DNA from: an uncultured Christensenella sp.
Lineage (GTDB): Bacteria; Bacillota; Clostridia; Christensenellales; UBA3700
Assembly (NCBI GenBank): GCA_910584975.1
Contig: CAJUEA010000013.1
Location: 1-35,739 of the forward strand
Reading direction: 5' to 3'
DNA length: 35,739 bases
The translations under genes were made by a program, and so were the position numbers. Shown here one piece after another: positions 1-8,715 of this stretch. The notes beneath the pieces are model-generated. The model saw only the letters and a list, made by a program, of their open reading frames with translations. It made no database searches and was not told the origin of the DNA. Numbering within the stretch: the stretch's first letter is position 1; the number at the start of each line of letters is the position of its first letter.

Positions 1-1
1 C

Positions 2-445
2 AGGAACAAGATTTTTGAACTTGCAGACAAGTTGAACTGGCACAGGGATAGTAAGGGGAGACTTAGCGCATTGATTGATAGCGCAAGCAATCAACATACA
101 TTGGCGTACAGCAAAAGTGTGGCAGAATTGTTTTATGAAAAAGGCATTGTAGTTAATACAAATGTCAACAAAGATATGTTTAGTGGGATTGCAAGAGTAA
201 AAGAGTACTTGAAGGCACGCCCACAAAAGCTATTTATTTTTAAAAATTGTACAAATTTGATAAGAGAACTTAAGTCATACTGGTGGTCAAAGGGAGATAA
301 TCCAAAAAAGGTTGATGACCACGCACTTGATGCACTAAGATATTACATAATGACAAAACCTTCTTTAAATGAGGCTAAGTTTAAGGAATTGAGTGAGATA
401 GAAAAGGATAAATCAAAGCTTATGCGAAAGCTGAAAAGGCTTTGA
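2..445 (+). CDS. Phage terminase large subunit, C-terminal fragment (5' end outside window)
   Basis: The frame is open to the left edge, so this is the 3' part of a longer gene and position 2 is only the first complete codon. The visible 147 residues match the end of the RNase H-fold nuclease domain of large terminases, which cut concatemeric phage DNA during packaging into the prohead. The clearest sign is the DDHALDALRYY motif near the end, whose aspartate is a metal ligand in TerL nucleases, followed by a short basic tail. A TTG codon at 32-34 could be mistaken for a start, but coding clearly continues upstream of it. The gene heads a run of same-strand virion genes in the usual order terminase, portal, scaffold, capsid. 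The family call is secure; the subfamily cannot be told from the fragment. Confidence 0.85.
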   Translation, partial: RNKIFELADKLNWHRDSKGRLSALIDSASNQHTLAYSKSVAELFYEKGIVVNTNVNKDMFSGIARVKEYLKARPQKLFIFKNCTNLIRELKSYWWSKGDNPKKVDDHALDALRYYIMTKPSLNEAKFKELSEIEKDKSKLMRKLKRL

Positions 446-463
446 TTTTTTTGTGAGGGGAAA

Positions 464-769
464 ATGTCGGAAAAAAAGAATAAGCGAGATGTTATGCTTG
501 ACATCTTGTACAAAAAAGGTGTGGGGTATCAAACTGAAGAAATTGTTGAGGAATACGCAAGCGAGGATAAAGGGGGAGAACTGCTGAAACGCAAAATTAC
601 AATAAAAAATGTTCCACCTGATGTTGCAGCGCTTAAGGCGTATCTTGATATTTCCAAACAAAATGGAGAATTTGACAATTTGACGGACAGCGAACTTAAA
701 AAAGAAAAAGTCAGATTGCTTAAATTATTAAAAAAATTGGAGGATAAAAATGAAATTAGCAAAACTTAA
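464..769 (+). CDS. Small phage protein of unknown function
   Basis: This is a 101-residue charged protein with a GAGGGG Shine-Dalgarno just before its ATG. I do not recognise a family. The first half is polar and acidic. The second half contains a leucine- and lysine-rich stretch (about residues 78-96) that looks helical and could form a coiled coil. It sits between the terminase and portal genes, and its last 20 bases overlap the next gene, so it is translated as part of the head operon. A packaging accessory or head protein is plausible from position only. Confidence 0.6.
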   Translation: MSEKKNKRDVMLDILYKKGVGYQTEEIVEEYASEDKGGELLKRKITIKNVPPDVAALKAYLDISKQNGEFDNLTDSELKKEKVRLLKLLKKLEDKNEISKT

Positions 770-977
770 TGTGAAAGTTAGATGTGATTTCGGGCTTTGT
801 AAGAATGAGGCAAAATACGAAATCTTTGAGGACGGAGTGCTTGCAAGACGAAAAATTTACTTGTGTGAGGATTGTGCCAAAAAGTTGATGGAGCTTTTGT
901 CAAAAGAGTTTGTGCCAAAAAGTCCGATAAATTTGATTAACAAATCAATAAAACGACAAGGAGAAAAATTGCAATGA
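750..977 (+). CDS. Small zinc-ribbon-like phage protein
   Basis: This 75-residue basic protein has a GGAGG ribosome binding site at about 737-741. It carries four cysteines arranged as CX4C (residues 12 and 17) and CX2C (residues 39 and 42), separated by a predicted beta hairpin. That is the spacing expected for a small zinc ribbon or treble-clef finger. The C-terminal third is lysine-rich. The gene overlaps its neighbours on both sides: 20 bases with the upstream gene and an ATGA overlap with the portal gene. The zinc binding is inferred from the cysteine pattern. A role in nucleic-acid binding or packaging would fit the position but is not shown. Confidence 0.6.
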   Translation: MKLAKLNVKVRCDFGLCKNEAKYEIFEDGVLARRKIYLCEDCAKKLMELLSKEFVPKSPINLINKSIKRQGEKLQ

Positions 978-2848
978 GTGATATTGAATGGCGAGAAGAT
1001 ATTGCACGCGAAATTTTGAAGGAATTTGACACAATCAGTGAGGAAAGAAAATCTCTTGAGAGTCAGTGGCGTTTAAATATGAATTTTGTTCAAGGCAATC
1101 AATATTGTGAAATTTCTCCCGTTGGTGAAGTGGAGGATTATGGCAAACAATATTTTTGGCAGGAGAGAGAAGTTTTCAATCACATTGCACCAATTGTGGA
1201 AACAAGACTTGCAAAGCTTGGCAGAGTGCAAGCCAATGTGAGTGTGCGACCTTTCAGTCAAGATGAAAAGGATATCAATGTGGCAAAACTTTCAACCAGT
1301 TTGCTAAAAACTATTACAGAAGAAAACAAGCTTTCAGAGATATTGGCACAAGGCAATGTGTGGAGTGAAATTTGTGGCAGTGTGTTTTTTAAGGTTGTAT
1401 GGAATCAAGACAAAGGCAGAGCAATTGGCGAGACAAAAGATAAAAAGCTTGTTAAAGAAGGCGATATAGATATTGTTTTGTGTCCACCTTATGAGATTTT
1501 TCCTGACAAAATCACAAACAACAGCATTGAGGAGTGCAAATTTATTTATCATGCAAAAGTTTATTCTGTAAAAGAAGTTGAAGAAATTTGGAATGTGCAA
1601 GTTCAACCACAAACATTGAGGGTATTTAGCTTTGACAATGTGGCAAATGGTGGTGGCTTGGGATATTCAGCAAGCAGTGCAAGGTGTGCAACTACGCAAA
1701 GAGAAAACGCATGTTTGGTTGTTGAAAAATTTGAGCGTCCATCAAAGGAATATCCAAAGGGTAGACATATTATTGTTGCAGGAGATAAGTTGGTTGTGTG
1801 TGAAGATTTGCCTTATCAAACAGAGCAAGATGGAGGTTATGGATTGCCATTTGCAAGAAAAACTGCTTTGGAAAATGTGACATGTTTTTACGGAACAAGC
1901 ATTGTTGAAAGAATTATTCCCGTGCAAAGAGCCTACAACGGAATTAAAAACAAAAAACACGAATTTATGAACAGAATTGCTATGGGTGTGCTTGCTGTTG
2001 AAGATGGTTCAGTGGATACGGATAATTTGGAAGAAGAGGGCTTGTCTCCGGGCAAGGTGCTCATTTATCGCAGTGGTTGCAATCCACCACGAATGCTTAA
2101 TATGGGCAGTGTGCCAAGTGAGTTTGACAGCGAAGAATCAAGACTGGAGAATACTTTTATCAATATTACTGGTGTGAGTGAGTTTATGAGAAGTTCAAGT
2201 TTGCCAGCAAATGTAACATCTGGTGTTGCAATCAGTTTGTTGCAAGAGCAAGATGACACAAGAATATCTATGTCCGCAGAGTCTATCCGTAATGCCGTGA
2301 AAAGAATAGGACAGCTAGTGCTTAGACTTTACAAGCAATTTGCAATATCAAGAAGATTAAAGAGAATTGCGGGAGACAATGGAGAAGTGCAGTTACTTTA
2401 CTTTCAAGGTTCGGATTTGGCAGCTGATGATTTGGTTTTTGACACGGATAATGAACTGAATGAAACACCAGCAAACAGACGCAGTATGGTGCTTGAACTT
2501 GTGAGAATGGGTATGTTTAGGGATTCAAAAGGAAGTATGAGTGATCGAAACAGACTAAAACTTTTGGAAATGCTTGGCTTTGGAAATTGGGAGTCCACTC
2601 AGGATATTGCAGAATGTCACAGGGTTAAAGCGCAAAAGGAAAATTTGACATTGCGAGAAAAAGATGTTTCTTCAATGGAATATGACAATCATGAACTTCA
2701 TATTGATGAGCATATAAAAGCTATTATTAATGAAGAGGACAATGCTGTTGTTGAGAGAATGGACAAGCATATTAAAGAGCATCAAATGTTTTTGGTGCTA
2801 CATAATCAAAATAATTTGTTAATGGAGGAGAATAATGCAAGAGAATAA
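974..2848 (+). CDS. Phage portal protein
   Basis: This 624-residue protein sits directly before a scaffold-like and a capsid gene, the standard place for the portal, the dodecameric ring at one prohead vertex through which DNA enters and leaves. The sequence has the pattern of podoviral (P22-like) portals: an acidic N-terminal helix region, a central mixed alpha/beta region, and around residues 320-460 a helix with the NGIKNKKHEFMNR stretch, a loop, and the segment SGVAISLLQEQDDTRIS leading into a long helix. The C-terminal part is rich in helix-forming charged residues, like the crown or barrel of large portals. The length lies between those of siphoviral portals (about 450) and P22 gp1 (725). 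The start overlaps the previous stop (ATGA). The end overlaps the scaffold gene by 14 bases, suggesting coupled translation. Confidence 0.85.
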   Translation: MSDIEWREDIAREILKEFDTISEERKSLESQWRLNMNFVQGNQYCEISPVGEVEDYGKQYFWQEREVFNHIAPIVETRLAKLGRVQANVSVRPFSQDEKDINVAKLSTSLLKTITEENKLSEILAQGNVWSEICGSVFFKVVWNQDKGRAIGETKDKKLVKEGDIDIVLCPPYEIFPDKITNNSIEECKFIYHAKVYSVKEVEEIWNVQVQPQTLRVFSFDNVANGGGLGYSASSARCATTQRENACLVVEKFERPSKEYPKGRHIIVAGDKLVVCEDLPYQTEQDGGYGLPFARKTALENVTCFYGTSIVERIIPVQRAYNGIKNKKHEFMNRIAMGVLAVEDGSVDTDNLEEEGLSPGKVLIYRSGCNPPRMLNMGSVPSEFDSEESRLENTFINITGVSEFMRSSSLPANVTSGVAISLLQEQDDTRISMSAESIRNAVKRIGQLVLRLYKQFAISRRLKRIAGDNGEVQLLYFQGSDLAADDLVFDTDNELNETPANRRSMVLELVRMGMFRDSKGSMSDRNRLKLLEMLGFGNWESTQDIAECHRVKAQKENLTLREKDVSSMEYDNHELHIDEHIKAIINEEDNAVVERMDKHIKEHQMFLVLHNQNNLLMEENNARE

Positions 2849-3431
2849 TAAAATAGAGCAAGTTGCTGTGCAAGCACCGAGCGATGGGAATAAGACTCAA
2901 TCAGAGCAACCTTTGTCACCAGATATAACGCACGATAATCAAGATACAGTAACCTCTTTTGGAAAATTCAAATCGGCAGAAAGTCTTTTTGAGGGATACC
3001 AACAATTGGAAAAGGAATTTACAAAAAAGTGTCAAGTATTGAAGAAACTTGAAAATCGTGTGGAGAATAATCAGCAAATTCTTGAAAAAATGTTGCAAAT
3101 TAATCCTAATTTGAGCTGTTTTGCAGATGAGCTTAAAAATGTTAGTGGTGTGGAGGAGTTTGCAATCAAGCTTGCTGAAACTCTAACTGGCAAAATTAAC
3201 GAGCCTTGCAATATGATAAATGACGAGGAATTTTTGAATAATTATGTCTACTCAAATGAAAAAATAATAAACAAAATTGTAGCAGATTATTTGGATAGCC
3301 TTGTCAGCATTCAAGTGCCACAAACAATTGCAAAAGGTGGCAATTGTTATGTGTCGCCAACATACAGACCACGTACTTTGGACGAGGCAGGAAAAATGGC
3401 GAAAAAATTTATAGAAAATAGGAGATTTTAA
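2835..3431 (+). CDS. Probable phage scaffolding protein
   Basis: The gene encodes 198 residues between portal and major capsid, where scaffolding proteins are normally encoded. Scaffolds guide coat assembly and are then lost from the head. The protein begins with a polar Gln/Ser/Asp-rich stretch (1-40), has a GYQQLEKEF motif of the kind common in phage scaffolds near residue 55, then a predicted coiled coil (about 52-85), an acidic middle and a basic C terminus ending in KKFIENRRF. A basic helical tail is typical of the coat-binding end of scaffolds. The ATG has a strong GGAGGAG site inside the portal gene, and the stop is immediately followed by the capsid start. No protease domain is visible. 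Confidence 0.72.
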   Translation: MQENNKIEQVAVQAPSDGNKTQSEQPLSPDITHDNQDTVTSFGKFKSAESLFEGYQQLEKEFTKKCQVLKKLENRVENNQQILEKMLQINPNLSCFADELKNVSGVEEFAIKLAETLTGKINEPCNMINDEEFLNNYVYSNEKIINKIVADYLDSLVSIQVPQTIAKGGNCYVSPTYRPRTLDEAGKMAKKFIENRRF

Positions 3432-4598
3432 ATGGTAAATTTGGAAACAGCTGATAAAGCGTTAAAAAGTGTTTATTTGGGTGTGGTTACAGAGCAACTT
3501 AACACAGCAGTCAATCCTTTGCTTACAAAAATTGAACAAACTTCAAGCGATGTTTGGGGCAAGGATATTATCAAACTGGTATCTTATGGCTTGAATGGTG
3601 GCGTTGGTGCAGGAGATGAAACAGGCAGTTTGCCTATGGCAGCTGGCAACAACTATGCTCAATATAAGGTGGAACTTAAAAATCTTTATGGCAGCATTGA
3701 AATTTCTGACAAGGCAATAAGAGCTTCTCAAAGCAATGTTGGTGCTTTTGTCAACCTTTTGAATGCAGAAATGGAAGGCTTGCTTAAGGCATCAAAATAC
3801 AATCTTGGCAGGATGCTGTATGGCGATGGCAATGGCGTACTTGCACTGGTTGCAACTGCCTCTGCTACAGCTACAACATCAATAACTTTGTCAAGTGTAA
3901 AAAAAGTTGCAATTGGCATGGTTATTGATATTTTTAATAAAGATGGCGAAAAAATCCTTGCACAAGCAAGAATTATTGATGTGGACAGAGTTGCAAAAAT
4001 TATCAAAATTGACAAGCAAGTTTCTGCTGTATCTACAACTGATTACATCACAATTCAAAACTCTAAAGGTTTTGAGCTTACAGGTTTGGGAGCAATTTTC
4101 GGCACAAATGATATTTATGGGCTTGCAAGAGCAAACAACACTTGGTTGAATCCTTACAAAAAAGATTTGAACAATGTAGCACTTGATATGGGAACTATTC
4201 AAGAGGCAATTGACTATATTGACGAGACAACAGGTTCTGCCGTAAACTTTATTACTTGTGCATATGATGTGAAAAAAGCTTACATCAAAAACTTGTCTGC
4301 AAACAGATTGAATGTGGATTATATGACTTTGGATGGTGGTTTTAAGGCACTATCTTATAGTGGTATTCCTTTGGTAAGTGATAAGTTTATTGAGGATGGC
4401 GAAATGTATTTGCTTAACACTGACGATTTCAAAATGCATCAACTTTGCGATTGGAGATGGCTGGAAGGAGATAACGGAAATGTTATCAAACAAAAGCTTG
4501 GCAATCCTACATACACTGCAACTTTGGTTAAATATGCTGATATCGTTTGCGATAGACCTTGTGGACAAGCTAAGCTTAGTGGAATAAAGTGTGATTGA
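3432..4598 (+). CDS. Phage major capsid protein (HK97-fold expected)
   Basis: This 388-residue protein follows the scaffold gene without a gap and has the composition of a coat protein: few cysteines, many small residues and alternating beta and helix. Residues 1-125 resemble the N-arm and spine region of HK97-fold capsids, including a glycine-rich loop (GGVGAGDETG) and a long helix around LLNAEMEGLLKASKYNLG. Residues about 140-205 form a beta-rich insert (TTSITLSSVKKVAIGMV onward) that looks like an added surface domain. The remainder returns to a capsid-like pattern and ends in VCDRPCGQAKLSGIKCD. The family assignment rests on position and general pattern, since I could not run a profile search. 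It is by far the best capsid candidate in the block. Confidence 0.85.
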   Translation: MVNLETADKALKSVYLGVVTEQLNTAVNPLLTKIEQTSSDVWGKDIIKLVSYGLNGGVGAGDETGSLPMAAGNNYAQYKVELKNLYGSIEISDKAIRASQSNVGAFVNLLNAEMEGLLKASKYNLGRMLYGDGNGVLALVATASATATTSITLSSVKKVAIGMVIDIFNKDGEKILAQARIIDVDRVAKIIKIDKQVSAVSTTDYITIQNSKGFELTGLGAIFGTNDIYGLARANNTWLNPYKKDLNNVALDMGTIQEAIDYIDETTGSAVNFITCAYDVKKAYIKNLSANRLNVDYMTLDGGFKALSYSGIPLVSDKFIEDGEMYLLNTDDFKMHQLCDWRWLEGDNGNVIKQKLGNPTYTATLVKYADIVCDRPCGQAKLSGIKCD

Positions 4599-4971
4599 TT
4601 TTATGCATGAGCTTACATTGATTAGTCACAACTGCTTTGATATCCCCGAAAGAATAAGAGAGATTGATGACGATTACAGATTGTTTTATAACTGCAAAAA
4701 AAATGTGATTGAATTGCACAGCTTAAAATGCAATCCGACCTTTCAACTGGTTATGCCATTTGCTCAACTTGATAGCAGAGCAGTTGAGTTTGTAAGGCGT
4801 ACAAGAATGGATAAAATTTTGTCTGAAATTGAACAAATTGACAATTTCAATCAAAGCTTGGAGCAAAGGCTGATTGATAAAACTCTGGATGAAATTCACA
4901 CAAAAACAAAAAGCGTAGTAAACTATATGAATAGGGGTGGAAGTCAAATTCCCTCCTATTCTGAATTGTGA
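4591..4971 (+). CDS. Small phage head protein of unknown function
   Basis: This gene encodes 126 residues from a GTG at 4591 that overlaps the capsid stop by 8 bases, with an AGTGGA-like site 7 bases upstream. An ATG at 4603 (residue 5) is an alternative start with no clear site. The protein has an N-terminal beta-like part, a middle helix with several Asp/Glu pairs and a polar tail. I recognise no family. Lying between capsid and adaptor genes, it might be a head-completion or decoration protein, but the sequence does not show it. Confidence 0.55.
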   Translation: MIDFMHELTLISHNCFDIPERIREIDDDYRLFYNCKKNVIELHSLKCNPTFQLVMPFAQLDSRAVEFVRRTRMDKILSEIEQIDNFNQSLEQRLIDKTLDEIHTKTKSVVNYMNRGGSQIPSYSEL

Positions 4972-4980
4972 GGGATTAGT

Positions 4981-5523
4981 ATGAAAGTTGAAGAAGTTTT
5001 GACAGAAGTTTTAGTGCGACTTGGCGATAAGGATAAATATGATATAAATAATTTGCCCCAAAATGATAGTGAAATTGTAACAATCATAAAGTGCATAAAT
5101 ATGACTTTGTCTGAAATTGCAAGTGATTATTTGCCTGTGGAGTTTGAAGAACAAGTGGAGGCAATAAACGGAATTATCCCATATGATAAGCTTTCAAAAA
5201 GATTGATAAATTTGAAAAAAGTGACAAAAAATCAATCAAAAATCGGGGCTAAAATGTACCCTAACGAAATTGTCACGCAAACAAGTGGACTTGTTAATGT
5301 GCATTACCTTTATATGCCAGATGAAGTAAAACTTGGGGATAATATTGATTTGTCACCAAGAATAACGCTTATGCTTATTGTTTATGGTGCACTTGGAGAG
5401 TATTGCTTGTTGCAAGGCAGGTATGAGGATTCAATGCTATACGACAAAAGATATCGCGAAATGTTGAAGGTTGCTTGCAGAGTTACAAAAGAAATAAAAC
5501 TTAAACACGGTTGGTGGTATTGA
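4981..5523 (+). CDS. Head-tail adaptor / tail tubular A-like protein
   Basis: This 180-residue protein matches the pattern of podoviral adaptors (P22 gp4, T7 gp11-like), which form a ring beneath the portal. The N-terminal 50 residues are helical (VEEVLTEVLVRLGD, then KCINMTLSEIASDYLP). A beta region follows. The C-terminal third is the telltale part: a segment LSPRITLMLIVYGALGEY, then LLQGRYEDSMLYDKRYREM, which matches the helix pair with aromatic residues seen in these adaptors. It lies after the capsid gene and before a nozzle-like gene, as in P22. Its stop codon overlaps the next start (TGATG), so the two are translationally coupled. Confidence 0.7.
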   Translation: MKVEEVLTEVLVRLGDKDKYDINNLPQNDSEIVTIIKCINMTLSEIASDYLPVEFEEQVEAINGIIPYDKLSKRLINLKKVTKNQSKIGAKMYPNEIVTQTSGLVNVHYLYMPDEVKLGDNIDLSPRITLMLIVYGALGEYCLLQGRYEDSMLYDKRYREMLKVACRVTKEIKLKHGWWY

Positions 5524-6860
5524 TGAAAAAGAACTATTACAAAAAAACTTTGCCTATAAAAAGAGTGAAACTCTCTAATTTTAAAGGAGTAAGTCAGGAG
5601 TGGTATTCAAAAACAACACCTATTGATTTTGCAGTGGCACAAGAAAATTTAAAAACTTTGAATGGGGCTTTGGTTGCATCAATGTCACCACAAAAGCTGG
5701 ATATTGTGTTTGAGGATAAAATCAAAAAAGTTATACCGTATTATAAGAATGACTTGAAATTGATTGTTGTTTGCGAGAACAAATGTTTTTTGATGCAAAC
5801 GGAAAACGGCACTCAGACAAAAACTGAACTGGCTTTTGATTTTGAGATTTTTGATAGTACTTTATATAAATACGGAGAGGAAAGCTATTTGATTTTAGCA
5901 ACGGACAAAGGACTTAAAAAGTTTTCACAAGGAGCTGTGGAGGATAGTGAAATTTCAGTGCAATTTGCAAAGATATGCAATCATTTTTACAGAATCTTTG
6001 CAGTTTCAAGAGACAGCACAAAGTTGGAGTTTAGTGATGACTTTGCGCCTTTCAATTGGAATCAATCAATTGACGAAGGTGGTTATATCAATTTGTCTTT
6101 TGACAATGGTAATATTACCGACTTGATAAGCTTTAATCAACATTTGATTGCTTGTCAAACGGATGGATTTACAAAAATAACAGCTTATTCCGAGCAGGAA
6201 GATTTTGTCACAAAGTCTGTTAACTCTCCAAACAATATCAAAAATGGCAGTGTAGTAAATTGTGGCGACTTTATTATGTATGCCACAAACAAAGGTTTGG
6301 GAGTTTTTGACGGGTACAACTGCAAAAGCATTTGCGAGGGTTTGTCAGGGTTTTTAAAAAATTGTGATGTACAAGCTGTTGCCACAAGTGAATATTGCTA
6401 TTTTTTGTGCAAAAATAATGGTGGAGACATTTTTGACAACTTTATTATTGCTTATGATTTGGCTTACAACGATTATCATTTTATAACTTGCAAGGAGGCT
6501 AGCTCATTGTCGAAAGTAAAATATAATGGCAAAGAATATGTGCTTGTAGTTGAAGGTAATTTTTTGAGTTTGTTGTCAGCAGATAGCAATGGAGAAAACA
6601 AAATTTGGAAGTCTGGTTTGATTGATTTTGCAAGCCCTGCAGAATATAAATTGCTGAAAAACATAGTTTTTGGAGGTTCAACAATAATTGATTTGAAAAT
6701 TACTGTGGATGATAAAAACTATTTTTTTAATATTTCACACAAAAGAAGTTGTTTGCTCAATCTAAAAGGCAAGCAGTTTGTTTTCGAAATTGTGCCAAAA
6801 GGAAGAAATATCAATGTGCCATCGCCTGTGTTGGAGTATTCGGTGTTGGAGGAAAATTAA
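5523..6860 (+). CDS. Probable tail nozzle / tail tubular B-like protein
   Basis: I place the start at ATG 5523, which overlaps the upstream stop and has GGTGG before it; the frame also has an earlier TTG at 5511. The 445-residue product is almost entirely beta strand with short turns and recurring aromatic and glycine positions, consistent with a propeller-like fold. P22 gp10 and T7 gp12 nozzle proteins are large beta-rich proteins encoded just after the adaptor, as here, and gp10 is of similar length (472). The N terminus (KRVKLSNFKGVSQEW) resembles phage stabilisation proteins that begin by tracing a ligand strand. I see no enzymatic motif. The call combines fold pattern, length and position. 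Confidence 0.55.
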   Translation: MKKNYYKKTLPIKRVKLSNFKGVSQEWYSKTTPIDFAVAQENLKTLNGALVASMSPQKLDIVFEDKIKKVIPYYKNDLKLIVVCENKCFLMQTENGTQTKTELAFDFEIFDSTLYKYGEESYLILATDKGLKKFSQGAVEDSEISVQFAKICNHFYRIFAVSRDSTKLEFSDDFAPFNWNQSIDEGGYINLSFDNGNITDLISFNQHLIACQTDGFTKITAYSEQEDFVTKSVNSPNNIKNGSVVNCGDFIMYATNKGLGVFDGYNCKSICEGLSGFLKNCDVQAVATSEYCYFLCKNNGGDIFDNFIIAYDLAYNDYHFITCKEASSLSKVKYNGKEYVLVVEGNFLSLLSADSNGENKIWKSGLIDFASPAEYKLLKNIVFGGSTIIDLKITVDDKNYFFNISHKRSCLLNLKGKQFVFEIVPKGRNINVPSPVLEYSVLEEN

Positions 6861-7225
6861 TGAATAAATACAATGAAATTATTGACGATTTAGAAGGAAA
6901 ACTTGACAGAATAAAGCAAAAAGTTAAAAGCAGTAAAGTGATTTGCAAAAACAATTTGGAAAGTAACAATGAAATTGTGTTTGCACACAATGTGTATGGC
7001 ACAAATAAGTCGCTAGCTTACGAAATTGATGTTTTTGGCACACAACTTGCAAACATTGTTGTGAAAATTGACGATGTTGTAGTTTCTGCAATAAACGGAA
7101 TGGTTGCGTGTGGGGAAATTTTGCTTAAAGCACACAAACTTTACAGCTTAGCAGTTATTTGCACCGGCGAGGGTATGCTTGCTGCAAAACTAAAACTGGA
7201 TGCAACTGACCTTAGGGTTATTTAG
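6860..7225 (+). CDS. Small virion-block protein of unknown function
   Basis: The start is ATG 6860, overlapping the previous stop and preceded by GGAGG; the frame extends 111 bases further upstream but without a site. The 121-residue product has an N-terminal helix with heptad character (IIDDLEGKLDRIKQKVK), then a beta-rich part of short hydrophobic strands. I do not recognise it. Position between nozzle-like and coiled-coil genes suggests a minor tail or virion component. Confidence 0.5.
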   Translation: MNKYNEIIDDLEGKLDRIKQKVKSSKVICKNNLESNNEIVFAHNVYGTNKSLAYEIDVFGTQLANIVVKIDDVVVSAINGMVACGEILLKAHKLYSLAVICTGEGMLAAKLKLDATDLRVI

Positions 7226-7233
7226 GAGAGAGT

Positions 7234-8199
7234 ATGGGAATTTTTAAGGAAATTGGTGAATGGGTTACAGATTTATTCAAAGATTCTGTGAATTTGGAAG
7301 AACAAACAGATTTGATTAATCAGCTTGCTGGTATGGAAGTAAATGAGCGCAAAAGACTGGAAAAAATTGTCAAAGATTATGCGGAATCTTTTAGACCTGA
7401 GGATAAAGAATTTGTTTATCTTGAGGACTATGTGCCTGTGGAAGAAAAAGTTTTGAGAGAAAAAAGTGAACAAACTTACAGCACAATTTATGACGATGAA
7501 AAGAATAAAGCAAATTCAAAATACGATGAAAAACTCAGCAAAGTGGAAAAAAAGGAGCAAGACTATTTGCAATCTGCTGACCAAAAAAGTGAGTATTATG
7601 ACAAAAAATACAAGGATAAGGAAGATAGCTTTAATTCCACAGCAAGCAAAAATGGAATTGCAGATTCCTCAATCAAATTTGCAAAAGCAGAGGACTTGAA
7701 GGAGGAAAAAGAGGATTATATTGCAGATGTTATGGCAGCTTTAACAGAAAAACTGAACAAAACTGATGCCGAAAAAGATAATATTCTCACAGAAAAAGAA
7801 AATAAAATCACTCAGCTTGATGCAAGTTTCAAAAAAGATGTTGAGCAACTTTTTAACAAGCTTATGGCAGAGGAAAATCAAAAGGTTAAAGATGTGCAAA
7901 ATGCAAACAAGCAGACAGCCACTCAAGAAAAGGAATACAAAGAGTATCAAAAAAAGGTGGTTGAAGACAAAGCCAACGAAATGAAAAAGAACCATGAAAA
8001 AATGAAAGAAAATGAGATGCTTGGCGACTTTGGCAGTCCAGAGCGTGCAGAAGAATATGAAAAAAGATATAATCTTGCAAAAGAATTTTATAGCAAATTT
8101 TCAAAGAAATCTGCAGTTGAGGCAATACAAAAAAATGAGGCATTGCGTAACTTATTGGGACCTAAATATTTGAAATTGCTTGGAGAAATAGGTGGATGA
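7234..8199 (+). CDS. Long coiled-coil phage protein, possible needle or ejection protein
   Basis: This 321-residue protein is extremely rich in Lys, Glu, Asp and Gln, and most of it (about residues 60-270) should form long helices or coiled coil. The first 50 residues are more hydrophobic and start with MGIFKEIGEWVTDLFKD, an amphipathic helix. The last 35 (KFSKKSAVEAIQKN to the end) look like a small globular helix pair. No enzymatic motif is visible. In P22-like phages the genes after the nozzle encode the trimeric coiled-coil needle (gp26) and then ejection proteins, so either role fits the position. A bacterial origin is unlikely because it is embedded between phage genes with tight spacing (8 bases upstream, 4-base overlap downstream). 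Confidence 0.5.
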   Translation: MGIFKEIGEWVTDLFKDSVNLEEQTDLINQLAGMEVNERKRLEKIVKDYAESFRPEDKEFVYLEDYVPVEEKVLREKSEQTYSTIYDDEKNKANSKYDEKLSKVEKKEQDYLQSADQKSEYYDKKYKDKEDSFNSTASKNGIADSSIKFAKAEDLKEEKEDYIADVMAALTEKLNKTDAEKDNILTEKENKITQLDASFKKDVEQLFNKLMAEENQKVKDVQNANKQTATQEKEYKEYQKKVVEDKANEMKKNHEKMKENEMLGDFGSPERAEEYEKRYNLAKEFYSKFSKKSAVEAIQKNEALRNLLGPKYLKLLGEIGG

Positions 8200-8429
8200 A
8201 CAATGAGGTTTTGTTGATGGTTGCAAAAAGTGGTGTGTTTGCCGTTTTGTTTGTGATTCTTTTGTTTTATGTGCTCAAAGATTCGCGAAAGCGAGAGCAA
8301 AATTATCAAAATATTGTAAACAGGCTTACAAAAGAATTGAGCTGTGTTTTTAGTATGGGAGAGGATATCAAACAAATTAAAACTGCTGTAATTGCAAAGC
8401 CATTGTATTATGTAGAGGAGAATATATGA
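8196..8429 (+). CDS. BhlA/UviB-family holin-like protein
   Basis: This 77-residue protein has one membrane helix (about residues 10-27, FAVLFVILLFYVLKDSR) followed by a charged helical tail with alternating Lys and Glu. This matches the BhlA/UviB family in length, in the helix-to-KDSRKRE transition and in the NIVNRLTKEL tail. Members are found in prophages and bacteriocin loci of Bacillota and are thought to act as holins that permeabilise the membrane. It overlaps its neighbours by 4 bases on each side. The family is well supported; holin activity is the known proposal for the family and is not shown here. Confidence 0.8.
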   Translation: MNNEVLLMVAKSGVFAVLFVILLFYVLKDSRKREQNYQNIVNRLTKELSCVFSMGEDIKQIKTAVIAKPLYYVEENI

Positions 8430-8680
8430 AAGAAAAATTCAGAAATTATGGTTTATGGATAAGTTTGATTAGTGCAGTGCTTATGATTTTGCAGTCTATG
8501 GGACTGAAATTTGATTTGCCGTATATAAACGAGGTTATAACCTCAATTTTGGGTGTGCTTGTGGCATTGGGGATAATCAGTAATCCGTCGGATGGAACTG
8601 GCTATTCGGATAAGGGAAGCGTTGTGGAAAATATTGGCGAGAGCGAAGAAAAGTCAGATTGTAGTATGGACGAAAAATAA
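8426..8680 (+). CDS. Phage holin
   Basis: This 84-residue protein has two hydrophobic segments (about 10-25 and 36-52) joined by a short polar turn, then a soluble tail that starts with NPSDGTGYSDKG. The LWISLISAVLMI opening, the ITSILGVLVALGIISNPS stretch and the G-Y-S-D tail are typical of small Bacillota phage holins of the phage_holin_1 type. It is the last gene of the phage block and is followed by two terminator-like hairpins. An endolysin gene would be expected next, but none is present. Confidence 0.8.
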   Translation: MKEKFRNYGLWISLISAVLMILQSMGLKFDLPYINEVITSILGVLVALGIISNPSDGTGYSDKGSVVENIGESEEKSDCSMDEK

Positions 8681-8715
8681 TCAAATTAATTTTTGAAATA
8701 AAAAATTTTTTAAAT

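Noticed and set aside
6749..6859. N-terminal extension of the small virion protein starting at 6749
   Set aside because: It would overlap the nozzle-like gene by over 100 bases, is rich in Cys/Arg/Lys unlike the rest, and lacks a ribosome binding site; ATG 6860 has GGAGG.
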